Shown piece by piece: positions 1-7,700 of a stretch of DNA of 64,000 bases. Source of the stretch: DASTCZ01 sp963704455 (GTDB taxonomy: Bacteria; Acidobacteriota; Terriglobia; Acidiferrales; UBA7541); the NCBI GenBank assembly GCA_963704455.1, contig OY969905.1, positions 310,001-374,000 on the forward strand. Reading direction: 5' to 3'. The first letter of the stretch is position 1. Every line of letters begins with the position of its first letter. Below the pieces are notes generated by a model that was not told the origin of the DNA, did no database searches, and saw only the letters and a program-made list of their open reading frames with translations. The position numbers and the translations under genes were made by a program.

Positions 1-752
1 TCCTGCATCCCGCGGAGGCGCTGCACGGCGACCTCGGAATGCTCGCGCGCGGTGACGCGGCCGTCGCGATTTCTTACGGCGGCGAAACGGAAGAGATCGT
101 CGCGCTCATTCCGACATTGCAGCGCATGGAAATCCCTATCATCGCGCTCACCGGCCAGCCGCGCTCGTCGGTCGGCGCCGCAAGCGCCGCGGTGATTGAC
201 GTGAGCGTGAAGGAAGAGGCGTGCTCGCTGAATCTCGCGCCAACTGCATCGACAACTGCCGCGCTCGCGCTCGGCGACGCGCTCGCCATCGCGCTGTTCG
301 AGCGGCGCGGTTTCAGCGAGACGGATTTCGCCGCGCTGCATCCAAGCGGGCGGCTCGGCAGGAAACTGATGCGCGTGGAAGCGCTGATGCACAGCGGTGA
401 TGCATTGCCGCGCGTCACTCCCGCGACGAAGATGCCGGACATCATCTACGAGATGAGCAAGAAGGGTCTCGGCATGACGACGGTGTTGGATGAAGCGGGC
501 AAGCTCGCGGGCATTGTCACCGACGGCGACTTGCGCCGCCAGATGCAGAGCAAGAAGGGCGCGACGCTCGAGCTGACCGCGGAGCAGGCGATGACGCGCA
601 ATCCCGTGACGATTAGCGCCCACGAATTGGCGAGCACCGCGCTTAGTTTGATGGAGCAACGCAAGATTACGTCGGTAGTTGTAGTGGATGAAGGGCAGCG
701 CGTTCGCGGAGTGCTGCATCTGCACGATCTGTGGACGCTCGAGTTGTACTGA
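1..752 (+). CDS. kdsD: Arabinose-5-phosphate isomerase, 5' end missing
   Basis: KdsD/KpsF/GutQ family enzyme that converts ribulose-5-phosphate to arabinose-5-phosphate, the first step of Kdo synthesis for lipopolysaccharide, in the cytoplasm. The reading frame is open from base 3 and already reads LHPAEALHGDLGM, the middle of the SIS sugar-isomerase domain, so the start lies upstream of the window. The SIS domain continues to about base 350 (ISYGGETEE, then SLNLAPTASTTAALALGDAL). Two CBS domains follow, at about 370-560 and 580-745, as is normal for this family. The stop codon is 7 bases before kdsC, so the two genes probably form one operon. The function is secure; only the N-terminal part cannot be seen. 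Confidence 0.93.
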   Translation, partial: LHPAEALHGDLGMLARGDAAVAISYGGETEEIVALIPTLQRMEIPIIALTGQPRSSVGAASAAVIDVSVKEEACSLNLAPTASTTAALALGDALAIALFERRGFSETDFAALHPSGRLGRKLMRVEALMHSGDALPRVTPATKMPDIIYEMSKKGLGMTTVLDEAGKLAGIVTDGDLRRQMQSKKGATLELTAEQAMTRNPVTISAHELASTALSLMEQRKITSVVVVDEGQRVRGVLHLHDLWTLELY

Positions 753-759
753 CGATTGA

Positions 760-1332
760 GTGGAGGAGATTCTGGCACGCACGAACACGAAGGCATCGGC
801 TGCAGTGCGGCGGCGCGCGGCGAAGATACGCGTGCTGCTGATGGACGCAGATGGAACGCTGACCGATGGAAGCGTGTGCCTCGTCTCTCAGCCGGATGGA
901 ACTGTGACGGAGATGAAGGTGTTCAACGCGCATGATGGACAAGGACTGACAATTGCGGCGCAAGCGGGAATTCGCACGGGAGTAATTACCGGAAGGCAAT
1001 CGCCGGCGATGCGGCAGCGCGCGCGGGAAAATAAAATGGAATTTGTCTACGAAGGCGAGGCGGTGAAAATTCCCGTTTATGAAGAAATTCTTCGCCACAC
1101 CGGCGCGCGGGAAGATGAAGTCGCTTACATCGGTGACGACCTGCCCGATCTGCCTGTCATGCAGCGCGTCGGACTGGCCGTCGCCGTGGCCGATGCCACG
1201 CCGGAAGTGAGACGCGCGGCGCACTATGTGACTCGCGCAAGCGGCGGGCGCGGCGCGGTGCGCGAAGCAGTGGAACTGATCCTCAAGGCGCAAGGGAAGT
1301 GGGAATCACTGATTTCCAAAGCGCGCGCTTGA
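760..1332 (+). CDS. kdsC: Kdo-8-phosphate phosphatase (HAD family)
   Basis: Predicted to remove phosphate from 3-deoxy-D-manno-octulosonate-8-phosphate, the third Kdo step, in the cytoplasm. The 190-residue protein has the small HAD type III layout: motif I LLMDADGTLTDG at residues 26-37 (the family usually has DVDG), motif II in VITGRQS, and motif IV YIGDDLPDLPVM. There is no cap domain, and the length is normal for KdsC. The start is a GTG just after the kdsD stop and has no strong ribosome binding site, which fits translational coupling; a start a few codons further in is possible. Adjacency to kdsD supports the assignment. Confidence 0.9.
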   Translation: MEEILARTNTKASAAVRRRAAKIRVLLMDADGTLTDGSVCLVSQPDGTVTEMKVFNAHDGQGLTIAAQAGIRTGVITGRQSPAMRQRARENKMEFVYEGEAVKIPVYEEILRHTGAREDEVAYIGDDLPDLPVMQRVGLAVAVADATPEVRRAAHYVTRASGGRGAVREAVELILKAQGKWESLISKARA

Positions 1333-1369
1333 TTTTTGTCGGTCCTCCTCAAAAAGCAGATTCCTCGTC

Positions 1370-1392
1370 GCCTCGGCAAAAACCGCCGAGGC
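1370..1392. terminator. REP-like hairpin between convergent genes
   Basis: GCCTCGGC and GCCGAGGC form a perfect 8-bp stem around a 7-base loop, midway between the ends of the convergent genes kdsC and the VWFA gene. Read on the minus strand, the flanks give TTCCGAGGAG before the hairpin and GAGGAATCTGCTTTTT after it. From memory, this resembles a repeat family widespread in acidobacterial intergenic regions. The T run after the stem on the minus strand would also suit a terminator, so a dual role is likely. Confidence 0.6.
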
Positions 1393-1437
1393 TCCTCGGA
1401 ATGACAACCCAACACAATACGATTCCTCCAGCAAACC

Positions 1438-3195
1438 TTAGTGAATCTCGACCGGCGTGTTGAACGCGGAAATTTTTCCATTGACGGCTTCCTGCACGAC
1501 CTGGCGCAACCGGTAGGCGCCGGGAGGCGCTTGCAGCGTAACGCTTGCGCTGGCGCCGGTGGCGTCGAGAGATCTTAGCGTGTCGTCTTTCAGGTTCATG
1601 TCCATCACGCCTTCGACGCCGCTAAGGAATTTGTCTTTGTCATCGAAGAGCGCGGTGATGAAGATCAAGCGCTCCACGTGGATGCCATTTTCCTTTTTGA
1701 ACGGAAGGGTTCGGATATCCACGTGGACTTCGACGCGCAGCGCAGATTCACCGGTGGCCAGCGCGATGGATTTGGTAATGACTCCGGCTTGCACGAAATG
1801 CACCTCATCCTTTTCCGCAACCATCTTGTTCAATTTTTCGAGTTTATCCGCCGGGGCGAGGCTCGCTTTGTTCGGCGCGTAATAACCGGGGCGCGTCTCA
1901 ATGGAATAGCCCTTGCTGTTCGGGACGCGGACTTTTAAGGAATGGTACGCGCCATCAGGCTTCAATTCTTCCGGCGAGAAGGCGATATTGTAAGAAACTT
2001 CGGGCAGCGCAACGATCTGGCGGACGCCGCCTTCGAGGTCATTGTTGTTGTGAAAAAACTTGCCGCCGGTTCCCTGCGCCAAAGTTGCCATGGGATCGTT
2101 GGAAACAGCGCGTGTGTCGCTGGCTATTTCGTCCATGTAGCCTTGCATCGCGCCACCGAGAACCATCGGAGGACCATCGCCGGGGTTGCCACCGAGCCAG
2201 TCGGCAGAAAGACCTTTGGCATCGAGCGTGTTGATGCGGATTCCGGCGTGCAGCGCCTGATCAATCATTTTGTCCTGCTGCTTCTGAACCTGGTGTGAGA
2301 GCGCAAAAAATCCGCCGGAAGTCATCACCAACATGCGCTTGCCGGGCATCTGGCCGACGTAGCGGAGGATGTCACCAAGAACTCCGAGCGTGTTCATGGA
2401 GAACTGGTCCGCGAGGCTCAGCGTGTATCCGGCCTGGACTTGGACAAGCTTTGCCATCTGGGGAGCACACGAGGCGTCCCCGCCAGTGCAATTGCACGCA
2501 ACTGCCTCTGCCAGGGCGAGGTCGAAGGCGGGCGAGTGGACATCCCCATTCATTACAATTTGCCAGGCCTGATAAGGCTCGATGTGAGGGCAGGAGCCCG
2601 AGCCAAACGAAGCCTTGCGAATATGCGATACGACTTTTTCCATGGCGGCGATAATCTTCGGCTTGTCATTGGTGAAAGTTTGCGTGACCGTCGCAGAGGA
2701 GGTGAATACGGCGATCTTGTCACCCGCGTCCATGCTGGTGTTGACGTATTGCTCGGCGGCTTTGCGCGCGAAGGTCAGGTCGTTCGATTCCATGTTGTTG
2801 TCGTCAAAATAAAAGCCGATGTAACGCGGCTCCGGCGCGGGCACTGGGGCTGGCGCCTCCTTCAAAGCCAACTGCACCGGTGCAGGCGGAGGGGCGTTCT
2901 GCTGGTCAACGGAGAAATTCGAGATCTTCTGCAGCTTGCCGGAGTCGAAAATCTGGAAGTCGTCTCTGGTCAGGTGGGGAACGGGTTTGCCGTGCGAATC
3001 CCGGACGATTACATCAACTTCCACGACGGTGCTTTGGACGCGGATGGTGCCCGCCGGCATGGGCGTGTACGGCTCGCTGGCGACGCGGATTTCGTCCTGC
3101 ATGCTGTTTTGACCGCGAACCATCACGGGGCCGAGAACCAACACAGCAGAGAGCATTGCGGCCAATGCTAGGATTAGAAACTGTGGTCGTTTCAC
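1438..3195 (-). CDS. Exported VWFA-related protein (acidobacterial type)
   Basis: A 585-residue exported protein of the VWFA-related family that is expanded in Acidobacteria; its substrate is unknown. The signal peptide is VKRPQFLILALAAMLSAVLV followed by an AxA-less cleavage region near VRGQ. The typical opening VVEVDVIVRDSHGKPVPHL...DFQIFDSG is near residues 60-95, followed by a proline- and alanine-rich linker. The von Willebrand A-like domain starts at YIGFYFDDNNM, and the C-terminal half contains a beta-sandwich-like region. I chose the GTG at 3195 because GAGGAG lies 6 bases before it and a signal peptide follows. The frame stays open upstream to 3810, but that part runs through the dispersed repeat and I do not count it as coding. 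Confidence 0.8.
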   Translation of the reverse strand: MKRPQFLILALAAMLSAVLVLGPVMVRGQNSMQDEIRVASEPYTPMPAGTIRVQSTVVEVDVIVRDSHGKPVPHLTRDDFQIFDSGKLQKISNFSVDQQNAPPPAPVQLALKEAPAPVPAPEPRYIGFYFDDNNMESNDLTFARKAAEQYVNTSMDAGDKIAVFTSSATVTQTFTNDKPKIIAAMEKVVSHIRKASFGSGSCPHIEPYQAWQIVMNGDVHSPAFDLALAEAVACNCTGGDASCAPQMAKLVQVQAGYTLSLADQFSMNTLGVLGDILRYVGQMPGKRMLVMTSGGFFALSHQVQKQQDKMIDQALHAGIRINTLDAKGLSADWLGGNPGDGPPMVLGGAMQGYMDEIASDTRAVSNDPMATLAQGTGGKFFHNNNDLEGGVRQIVALPEVSYNIAFSPEELKPDGAYHSLKVRVPNSKGYSIETRPGYYAPNKASLAPADKLEKLNKMVAEKDEVHFVQAGVITKSIALATGESALRVEVHVDIRTLPFKKENGIHVERLIFITALFDDKDKFLSGVEGVMDMNLKDDTLRSLDATGASASVTLQAPPGAYRLRQVVQEAVNGKISAFNTPVEIH

Positions 3196-3290
3196 CCGAA
3201 CTCCTCGAAGTCTAATCGTATCAGTTCGATGCGGGGTTAGACGCATGAGGGGTGAAACCTGTTTCACTCGCAATAACCGATTATGTGGCG

Positions 3291-3908
3291 CAGAAAAAAA
3301 GCGCATTTTCTGGAACGCTATCATTCTAAAGGACTTAGACAGGGGCGCTTTGCACGAGGTCTGGAAGTGATTGGGTCTAAAGGGTTTAGACAGGGGCTCT
3401 TTTGTGTAAGGTTTTGCTGACAGTGTTGTAAACAAAGGAGTTAGCAGGGGCGCGGAAGGGGCGCGGCGTGTGATCGCTAGCGCATTCAGTAAGGGAGGCT
3501 TCAGCCTATGAGTTCCAATCTGGGAAACACCACACAGGCTGTAGCCTCTGTTACTCCCCCCCGCCTTTTTTCGTAAGTGGTAGGCAACGCTGGTAGTTAC
3601 GGGAAAGGTGGTCTGTAAGTGGTAGAAAACATTGGGCGTTTTTTGGAGCATCCGCGAGATTCCTTGTAAGTGGTAGGCAACACTACTACTTACGGGCGAC
3701 GGGGGCTCGTAAGTGATAGAAAACACAGGGGCCTTTTTGAGGCATTTGGACGCAAATCTCGTAAGTGGTAGATAAGACAGGGGGTTAGGAGGATCGAGCG
3801 AGAAGTCCATGGGGAATGTTACTATAACAGTAAGCTAATGTCAAGGGAATTATTTAGGAATTAGGGGAAGATTTATTACAAAACCTATTCGAATGAGTGT
3901 TCGAATGG
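3291..3908. repeat. Structured dispersed repeat, copy 1
   Basis: About 620 bases are shared with 62033-62613 in the same orientation. The conserved low-coordinate part holds three copies of a 19-20 base motif, AAAGGACTTAGACAGGGGCG and variants, at 3328, 3379 and 3434. The centre (about 3465-3560) is variable and contains an inverted repeat around AGGCTtcAGCCT and AGGCTgtAGCCT. The other conserved part holds five copies of GTAAGTGGTAGaaAACAC-like motifs at 3573, 3615, 3666, 3709 and 3761, spaced 42, 51, 43 and 52 bases, i.e. a unit of about 94 bases repeated. The motif at 3666 also has an inverted partner, CTACTACTTAC, right after it. The element ends with the inverted repeat ATTCGAATGAGTGTTCGAAT at 3887-3906. 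No transposase is encoded. Confidence 0.85.
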
Positions 3909-4376
3909 GCGCGCCAAGGCATCAATGTATGCGCGCTCGTTCGGCGAAGCGGATGCGGAAAGCTGCTGGGCTTCTTGAATTGCTTCGCGGGCGGCGTTGT
4001 CGCGGGCGGGAGTGTTGTAAATTCCGCTGTTGTAGTTCGGGCTGTTTGCGAGCGCGATGCCCCAATACGGCATCACTGCGTGCGGGTCGAGCCGAGCCGC
4101 ATTCTCGAATGAGCGAACGGCCTCGTCGAAATTGAAGGCATAGAAGAACGTCAGTCCCTGATCAAAGAACTCCCGCGCCTTCTCATTCGTTGTGTTGATG
4201 AGGTGGTGCAGGGCGCCCATTCCTGAGAAAGACCTATCACCCTGCGCTTTCTTGGCTGCGTCATTCTGTTGTGCAACAGAAATGCCTTGACGATCCGTGG
4301 CAAGGTTGTCCCGCGTCAGAGCGGGAATGAAAATCAACAGACACGCGCCGCAAAAACATTTTGACCAGTTCAGCAC
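3885..4376 (-). pseudogene. TPR protein truncated by the dispersed repeat
   Basis: The remaining 163 codons start with a GTG and a weak export signal (CFCGACLLIFIPALT). They continue with the N-terminal part of a large TPR protein: HHLINTTNEKAREFFDQGLT, then FNFDEAVRSFENAARLDPH and PYWGIALANSPNYN. Proteins of this type are several hundred residues longer, as I recall, with more TPR units. Here the frame enters the terminal inverted repeat of the dispersed element right after YIDALARP and stops at a TAG that belongs to the element. The direct reading is that the element inserted in, or deleted up to, this gene. Whether the short product is made is unknown. Confidence 0.75.
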
Positions 4377-4763
4377 GGCTACATCATACGCGCCGGACTT
4401 AGGAAATAAAGGGAATGGGGCACGTGAATAGAAGAATCATGGCCGATGGGTATGGTCGAATCGATGGTTGGTGGAACGACTTCACCGGGAAATGATTCAC
4501 CGTGAGACTTCCAGAGTTTTGGTCCTCAAACTCTCTAGCCTGCCTGCCGGTAGGCTGGCAACGACGCGGTGGGAAAAACCTGCCTACCGGCAGGCACTGC
4601 AAGGCAGAACCTTGTCTTGGCAACGCCTTCGCTCTTATCGAGCGTCACCCGCCAAGTCTACTCGGAAGGAGGAGCCGACAACGTCATCTAATCAGTCCAA
4701 GCCCAAGCAGAACGCCGCTATCAGGATTCTTTTCATTTTTGGCGAGCGAGAGCCGTTATCTCG
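4377..4763. other. Gene-poor interval with palindromic repeat
   Basis: No convincing gene is seen. The interval contains the 15-bp inverted repeat listed separately. At 4626-4651 it has a sequence (CTTCGCTCTTATCGAG core) that recurs at 62655-62680, next to the second copy of the dispersed repeat. It probably also holds the promoter of the truncated TPR gene. Short open frames across it read the palindromes and have no family signal. Confidence 0.5.
4541..4596. repeat. Palindromic repeat of the CCTGCC-GGCAGG type
   Basis: TGCCTGCCGGTAGGC at 4541-4555 and GCCTACCGGCAGGCA at 4582-4596 are perfect 15-bp reverse complements, with 26 bases between. Each arm is itself nearly palindromic. Related sequences occur at 60927-60985 (inside a gene) and 62281-62335 (inside copy 2 of the dispersed repeat), so this is a mobile or amplifying palindrome family in this genome. 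Confidence 0.7.
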
Positions 4764-5228
4764 TCACGGTTTTTGGCATTCAGGAGTTTTCCAGCGGATA
4801 ACCGCAGTCGTGGTGCCAATGGTAGTGGCTCGCTTACTATTTGATAATACGTCGCTGAACAATAGAAGTGAAGCATGTTCGAAGTCTGTGGTTTCAGTTA
4901 GGACGTGACCAAACTGCGAGATTAGCCCCCCCGCAGGACCTTCTGTCCTGGGGCCCCTCTCATCCTCCGGGACAAGCTCCCTGAAGATTTGGTCAATCAC
5001 TGCTCGCGATAACTGAGGGCTCGCTCTAATCAACTCGGGAGAATAGTGCAGATCCTCCAAGCCGACTTCGCAGACGTGCCCGTCCGCTGAGTACGTAGGC
5101 ATCATTAGAATGCCCGGCCGAATTTCGTATGCTTCGACCGCTTTGTATTTCGCAAAACGTTCGCGGGCAGAATCGAAAGGAGGTGAGAAAAGCACCACAG
5201 CCATAACCATAGCAATCAGTCTTAACAT
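4764..5228 (-). CDS. Small exported protein of unknown function
   Basis: A 154-residue protein starting MLRLIAMVMAVVLFSPPFDS, a plausible signal peptide, then a soluble domain with no motif I recognise (KAVEAYEIRPGILMMPTYSA, then a negatively charged stretch LVPEDERGPRTEGPAGG). The ATG at 5228 is preferred because AGGAGA lies 6-7 bases before it; another ATG two codons upstream is too close to that site. There is no operon partner: the nearest minus-strand gene is the TPR fragment about 390 bases downstream. The family is not known to me; real coding is likely from the signal peptide plus ribosome binding site. Confidence 0.55.
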   Translation of the reverse strand: MLRLIAMVMAVVLFSPPFDSARERFAKYKAVEAYEIRPGILMMPTYSADGHVCEVGLEDLHYSPELIRASPQLSRAVIDQIFRELVPEDERGPRTEGPAGGLISQFGHVLTETTDFEHASLLLFSDVLSNSKRATTIGTTTAVIRWKTPECQKP

Positions 5229-5623
5229 AACCATATCTCCTGAACGACAAGTATTTCAAGAAAAGCGCGACCGAAAAGCTCGGCGTCGTTAACTAGTGGG
5301 GCCAGTGGGCCAGCCTTTCCTTTGGGATTTCATTCACATAAGCGGATGATACCACCGAGGGTCGTCAACGGGGAGTAACTCGCCACGGCGAGCGGCATGC
5401 GGGCTGCGCGGAGCGGGGCAGCCCGCTACAAAAGCTAAGCCATCGGCCACGCGCCCAAACAAGTCAGCGCAGCTGCCAAACCAGCCGCGATGCGACGCGA
5501 GGGCGGCTATGTCGATCTGGGATTGACTCGACGGGGCGGCAGGCATATGGTTTTGCGCGGAAATTAAAGTTGAAACCGGAAATTCCGGACCATACGCAAA
5601 AATCCTGCGGCGGAGGACGATCC
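5229..5623. other. Intergenic region with hairpin, no gene seen
   Basis: A divergent interval between the small exported protein and the GH172 gene. It holds a perfect 9-bp hairpin, GCGGGCTGC at 5399-5407 and GCAGCCCGC at 5418-5426, with a 10-base loop. On the minus strand this is preceded by TTTTGTAGCGGGCTGCCCC, which has the look of another dispersed repeat. No open frame here resembles a protein family. Confidence 0.5.
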
Positions 5624-6748
5624 ATGCGATACGCGCGGCGTACTTTTCTGGGGCGAGTTGCGGGAGCAATGGGCTTGGCGGCCGCTTCTCCGGCGACTCT
5701 CGGCGCGCAACGGCGCGAAGCAGAATCCGCCTCCGAGGTGCCACCCTACGCTCGCGCGCAGAATTTTCGCGCGCTGAAGCAATCGAGCTTCGACCGCACC
5801 GGCGGCAACCAAGACTATTGGAAAATTCCCGCCGGACAGACTCGCGCGGTCTTTGAAGCGCAAGGCTCCGGAGTGATCACGCACGTCTGGTTCACCATCG
5901 ACGCGCGAAGCGCGAATCATTTGAAGGAGCTCGTTCTACGCGCTTACTGGGACGACAGCGCGAAACCGAGCATTGAGGCGCCCATCGGGGATTTCTTCGG
6001 TCTGAATCTGGGCTCCTATTTCATTTACGAATCCGCATTTCTCGCGTGTTCGCCGGGGCAGTCGCTCAATTGTTATTTCGCGATGCCGTACCGCAAGTCG
6101 GCGCGCATGACCGTGACGAATGAGGGAAAAGCGGATGTCGACGCGTTCTACTCCAACATTGATTACCGGACGATGGCGTCGCTGCCCGATGACACGCTCT
6201 ACTTTCACGCGCAATACCGGCAAGGCGCGCCCTGCGCCGCCACCAGCGGCGAGGAAGCGAAGCTGAATCTCGACGGGAAGCGCAATTACGTTTACATCGA
6301 GGCGCGGGGGCGCGGACACTTGATGGGCGTCACGCTGGGTGTTTTGCAAAACGCCGATGGCTGGTGGGGCGAGGGCGACGACATGACGTTTGTGGACGAC
6401 GAAGCGCGGCCGGCAATCAACGGCACGGGATCCGAGGATTACTTTCTCGGGAGCTGGGATTTCGGCGGTCGCGATCACGCGCAGCCCTTCGCGCACCGTT
6501 TGTACGGCGCGCCGTTCATTGCCGCCCCAGAGCGCACCGGCGGACGCTATTGTTGCTATCGCTGGCACGCGGACGCGCCGGTCACATTTAGCCGCTACTT
6601 GAAACACACGATGGAACACGGCCACGCCAACGATCGCGGCGACAATTTCTTCTCGGTCGGATATTGGTATCAGGACACGCCGTCCGCGGAGTTTCCGGCA
6701 TTGCCGACGATTGAAGCGCGGACCCCGCGAGTGAAGGCATCAAACTGA
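5624..6748 (+). CDS. Glycoside hydrolase family 172 (DUF2961) protein
   Basis: A 374-residue exported protein of the DUF2961/GH172 family, whose studied members act on fructofuranose or arabinofuranose linkages; the substrate here cannot be told. The N-terminus MRYARRTFLGRVAGAMG is a Tat signal (RRTFLG), so it is exported folded. Family hallmarks are GSGVITHVWFT near the start, IEAPIGDFFG, the ADVDAFYSNIDYR region, and GTGSEDYFLGSWDFGG containing the Glu that is catalytic in characterised relatives. The start at 5624 has GGAGG 7 bases upstream; a longer open frame from 5570 would bury the Tat motif. It stands alone on the plus strand, with no sugar transporter beside it. Confidence 0.85.
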   Translation: MRYARRTFLGRVAGAMGLAAASPATLGAQRREAESASEVPPYARAQNFRALKQSSFDRTGGNQDYWKIPAGQTRAVFEAQGSGVITHVWFTIDARSANHLKELVLRAYWDDSAKPSIEAPIGDFFGLNLGSYFIYESAFLACSPGQSLNCYFAMPYRKSARMTVTNEGKADVDAFYSNIDYRTMASLPDDTLYFHAQYRQGAPCAATSGEEAKLNLDGKRNYVYIEARGRGHLMGVTLGVLQNADGWWGEGDDMTFVDDEARPAINGTGSEDYFLGSWDFGGRDHAQPFAHRLYGAPFIAAPERTGGRYCCYRWHADAPVTFSRYLKHTMEHGHANDRGDNFFSVGYWYQDTPSAEFPALPTIEARTPRVKASN

Positions 6749-6813
6749 TTTTTCGATTTAAGGCACCCGGCTGTGCCGCCCGCCGTAATTCCGCATTTCG
6801 AAATGGGAATAGT

Positions 6814-7452
6814 TCAGTCGGCTGCCGGGCGGGCAAAGAGGATGAGGTTCTCATCTGGATCAGAGACGATAAAGGTCCTGGCACCCCATGGCTCCTTCTT
6901 AAGTGCCTGATGGAAGGAGACTCCTGCAGCCTGATAACTCAGAAACAATTGTTTGATTTCGTTCGCCGTGGCAACCGTGATGGAAGCGGACAGCAGATGC
7001 TCGCGCTTGCGAACATCTGCAACGAACACAGGTTCGAAGACCAACCTCAAGTTGAGTCGCGCATTGTCGCGGACAACCTGCCCGTAATATGGCGGATCGC
7101 CATAGATGGATTCGACCATGAAGCCGAGCTTGCTTGAATAGAAATCACACGAAGTCTTGACGTTTGATTCCAAGCGAGGGACCCACTGGGCGCGGCGATC
7201 GTCGAGCGGAAACCCCATGGAATGGAGGTCAACACGCCAAAGATATTGGGTGCTCAATGCCTGCAAAGGAGCGGGCTTCACTTTTTGGGCCTCGGCGCAT
7301 TCGCTTGGCTGGTGAACGGGTTCGTAAAGAAGGCGGGAGTTTTGGGTGGAGGCGCTCTGGGTTCCGCTGCGAGCTACAAATGCGGCGAAGAGAAACAGGG
7401 AACAAACGAGGAGAACGACGGGGGCGCGGAATCGTGTGTTGCGCTTTGCCAT
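6814..7452 (-). CDS. Membrane-anchored or exported VOC-fold protein
   Basis: About 212 residues. The N-terminus MAKRNTRFRAPVVLLVCSLFLFAAFVA is a signal peptide or anchor. The C-terminal half reads as a glyoxalase/bleomycin-resistance (VOC) domain: CDFYSSKLGFMVES, LRLVFEP, a central EIKQLFLSYQAAGVSF helix, and TFIVSDPDENLILFARP at the end, the usual last strand. VOC proteins are dioxygenases, isomerases or binding proteins, so no reaction can be assigned; export is unusual for the fold. The frame extends upstream to 7539, but the ATG at 7452 sits directly before the hydrophobic segment and is the better start. Confidence 0.7.
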   Translation of the reverse strand: MAKRNTRFRAPVVLLVCSLFLFAAFVARSGTQSASTQNSRLLYEPVHQPSECAEAQKVKPAPLQALSTQYLWRVDLHSMGFPLDDRRAQWVPRLESNVKTSCDFYSSKLGFMVESIYGDPPYYGQVVRDNARLNLRLVFEPVFVADVRKREHLLSASITVATANEIKQLFLSYQAAGVSFHQALKKEPWGARTFIVSDPDENLILFARPAAD

Positions 7453-7700
7453 CGAGAGGGCACCTAACCAGAGGCTAATACATGGGGAATTAGAATGGAA
7501 GAGATTGGGGAGGCGGGGCCCGCGTTCCGTGGGGCACATGTCGCTACACCTAATCGGTACGAAGAGGGCGGATTAAGCGCGATTGACACGGCAGGAAGGG
7601 GCCAATACCATTCTGGAACGGGGTTGGAGCGCTGAATTTGGGATAAATTCGCTCGATGACGGGGCTGGATGCCTTCATTCGCCGGGCGAGAAGGAGTCAT

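Noticed and set aside
3573..3778. CRISPR-like array of GTAAGTGGTAG motifs
   Set aside because: Motifs are only 11-18 bases, the spacing alternates 42/52, the intervening parts are related to each other and shared with copy 2, and no cas gene is present.
3196..3810. N-terminal extension of the VWFA protein to 790 residues
   Set aside because: The added residues translate the dispersed repeat, and a GTG with GAGGAG site and a signal peptide lies at 3195.
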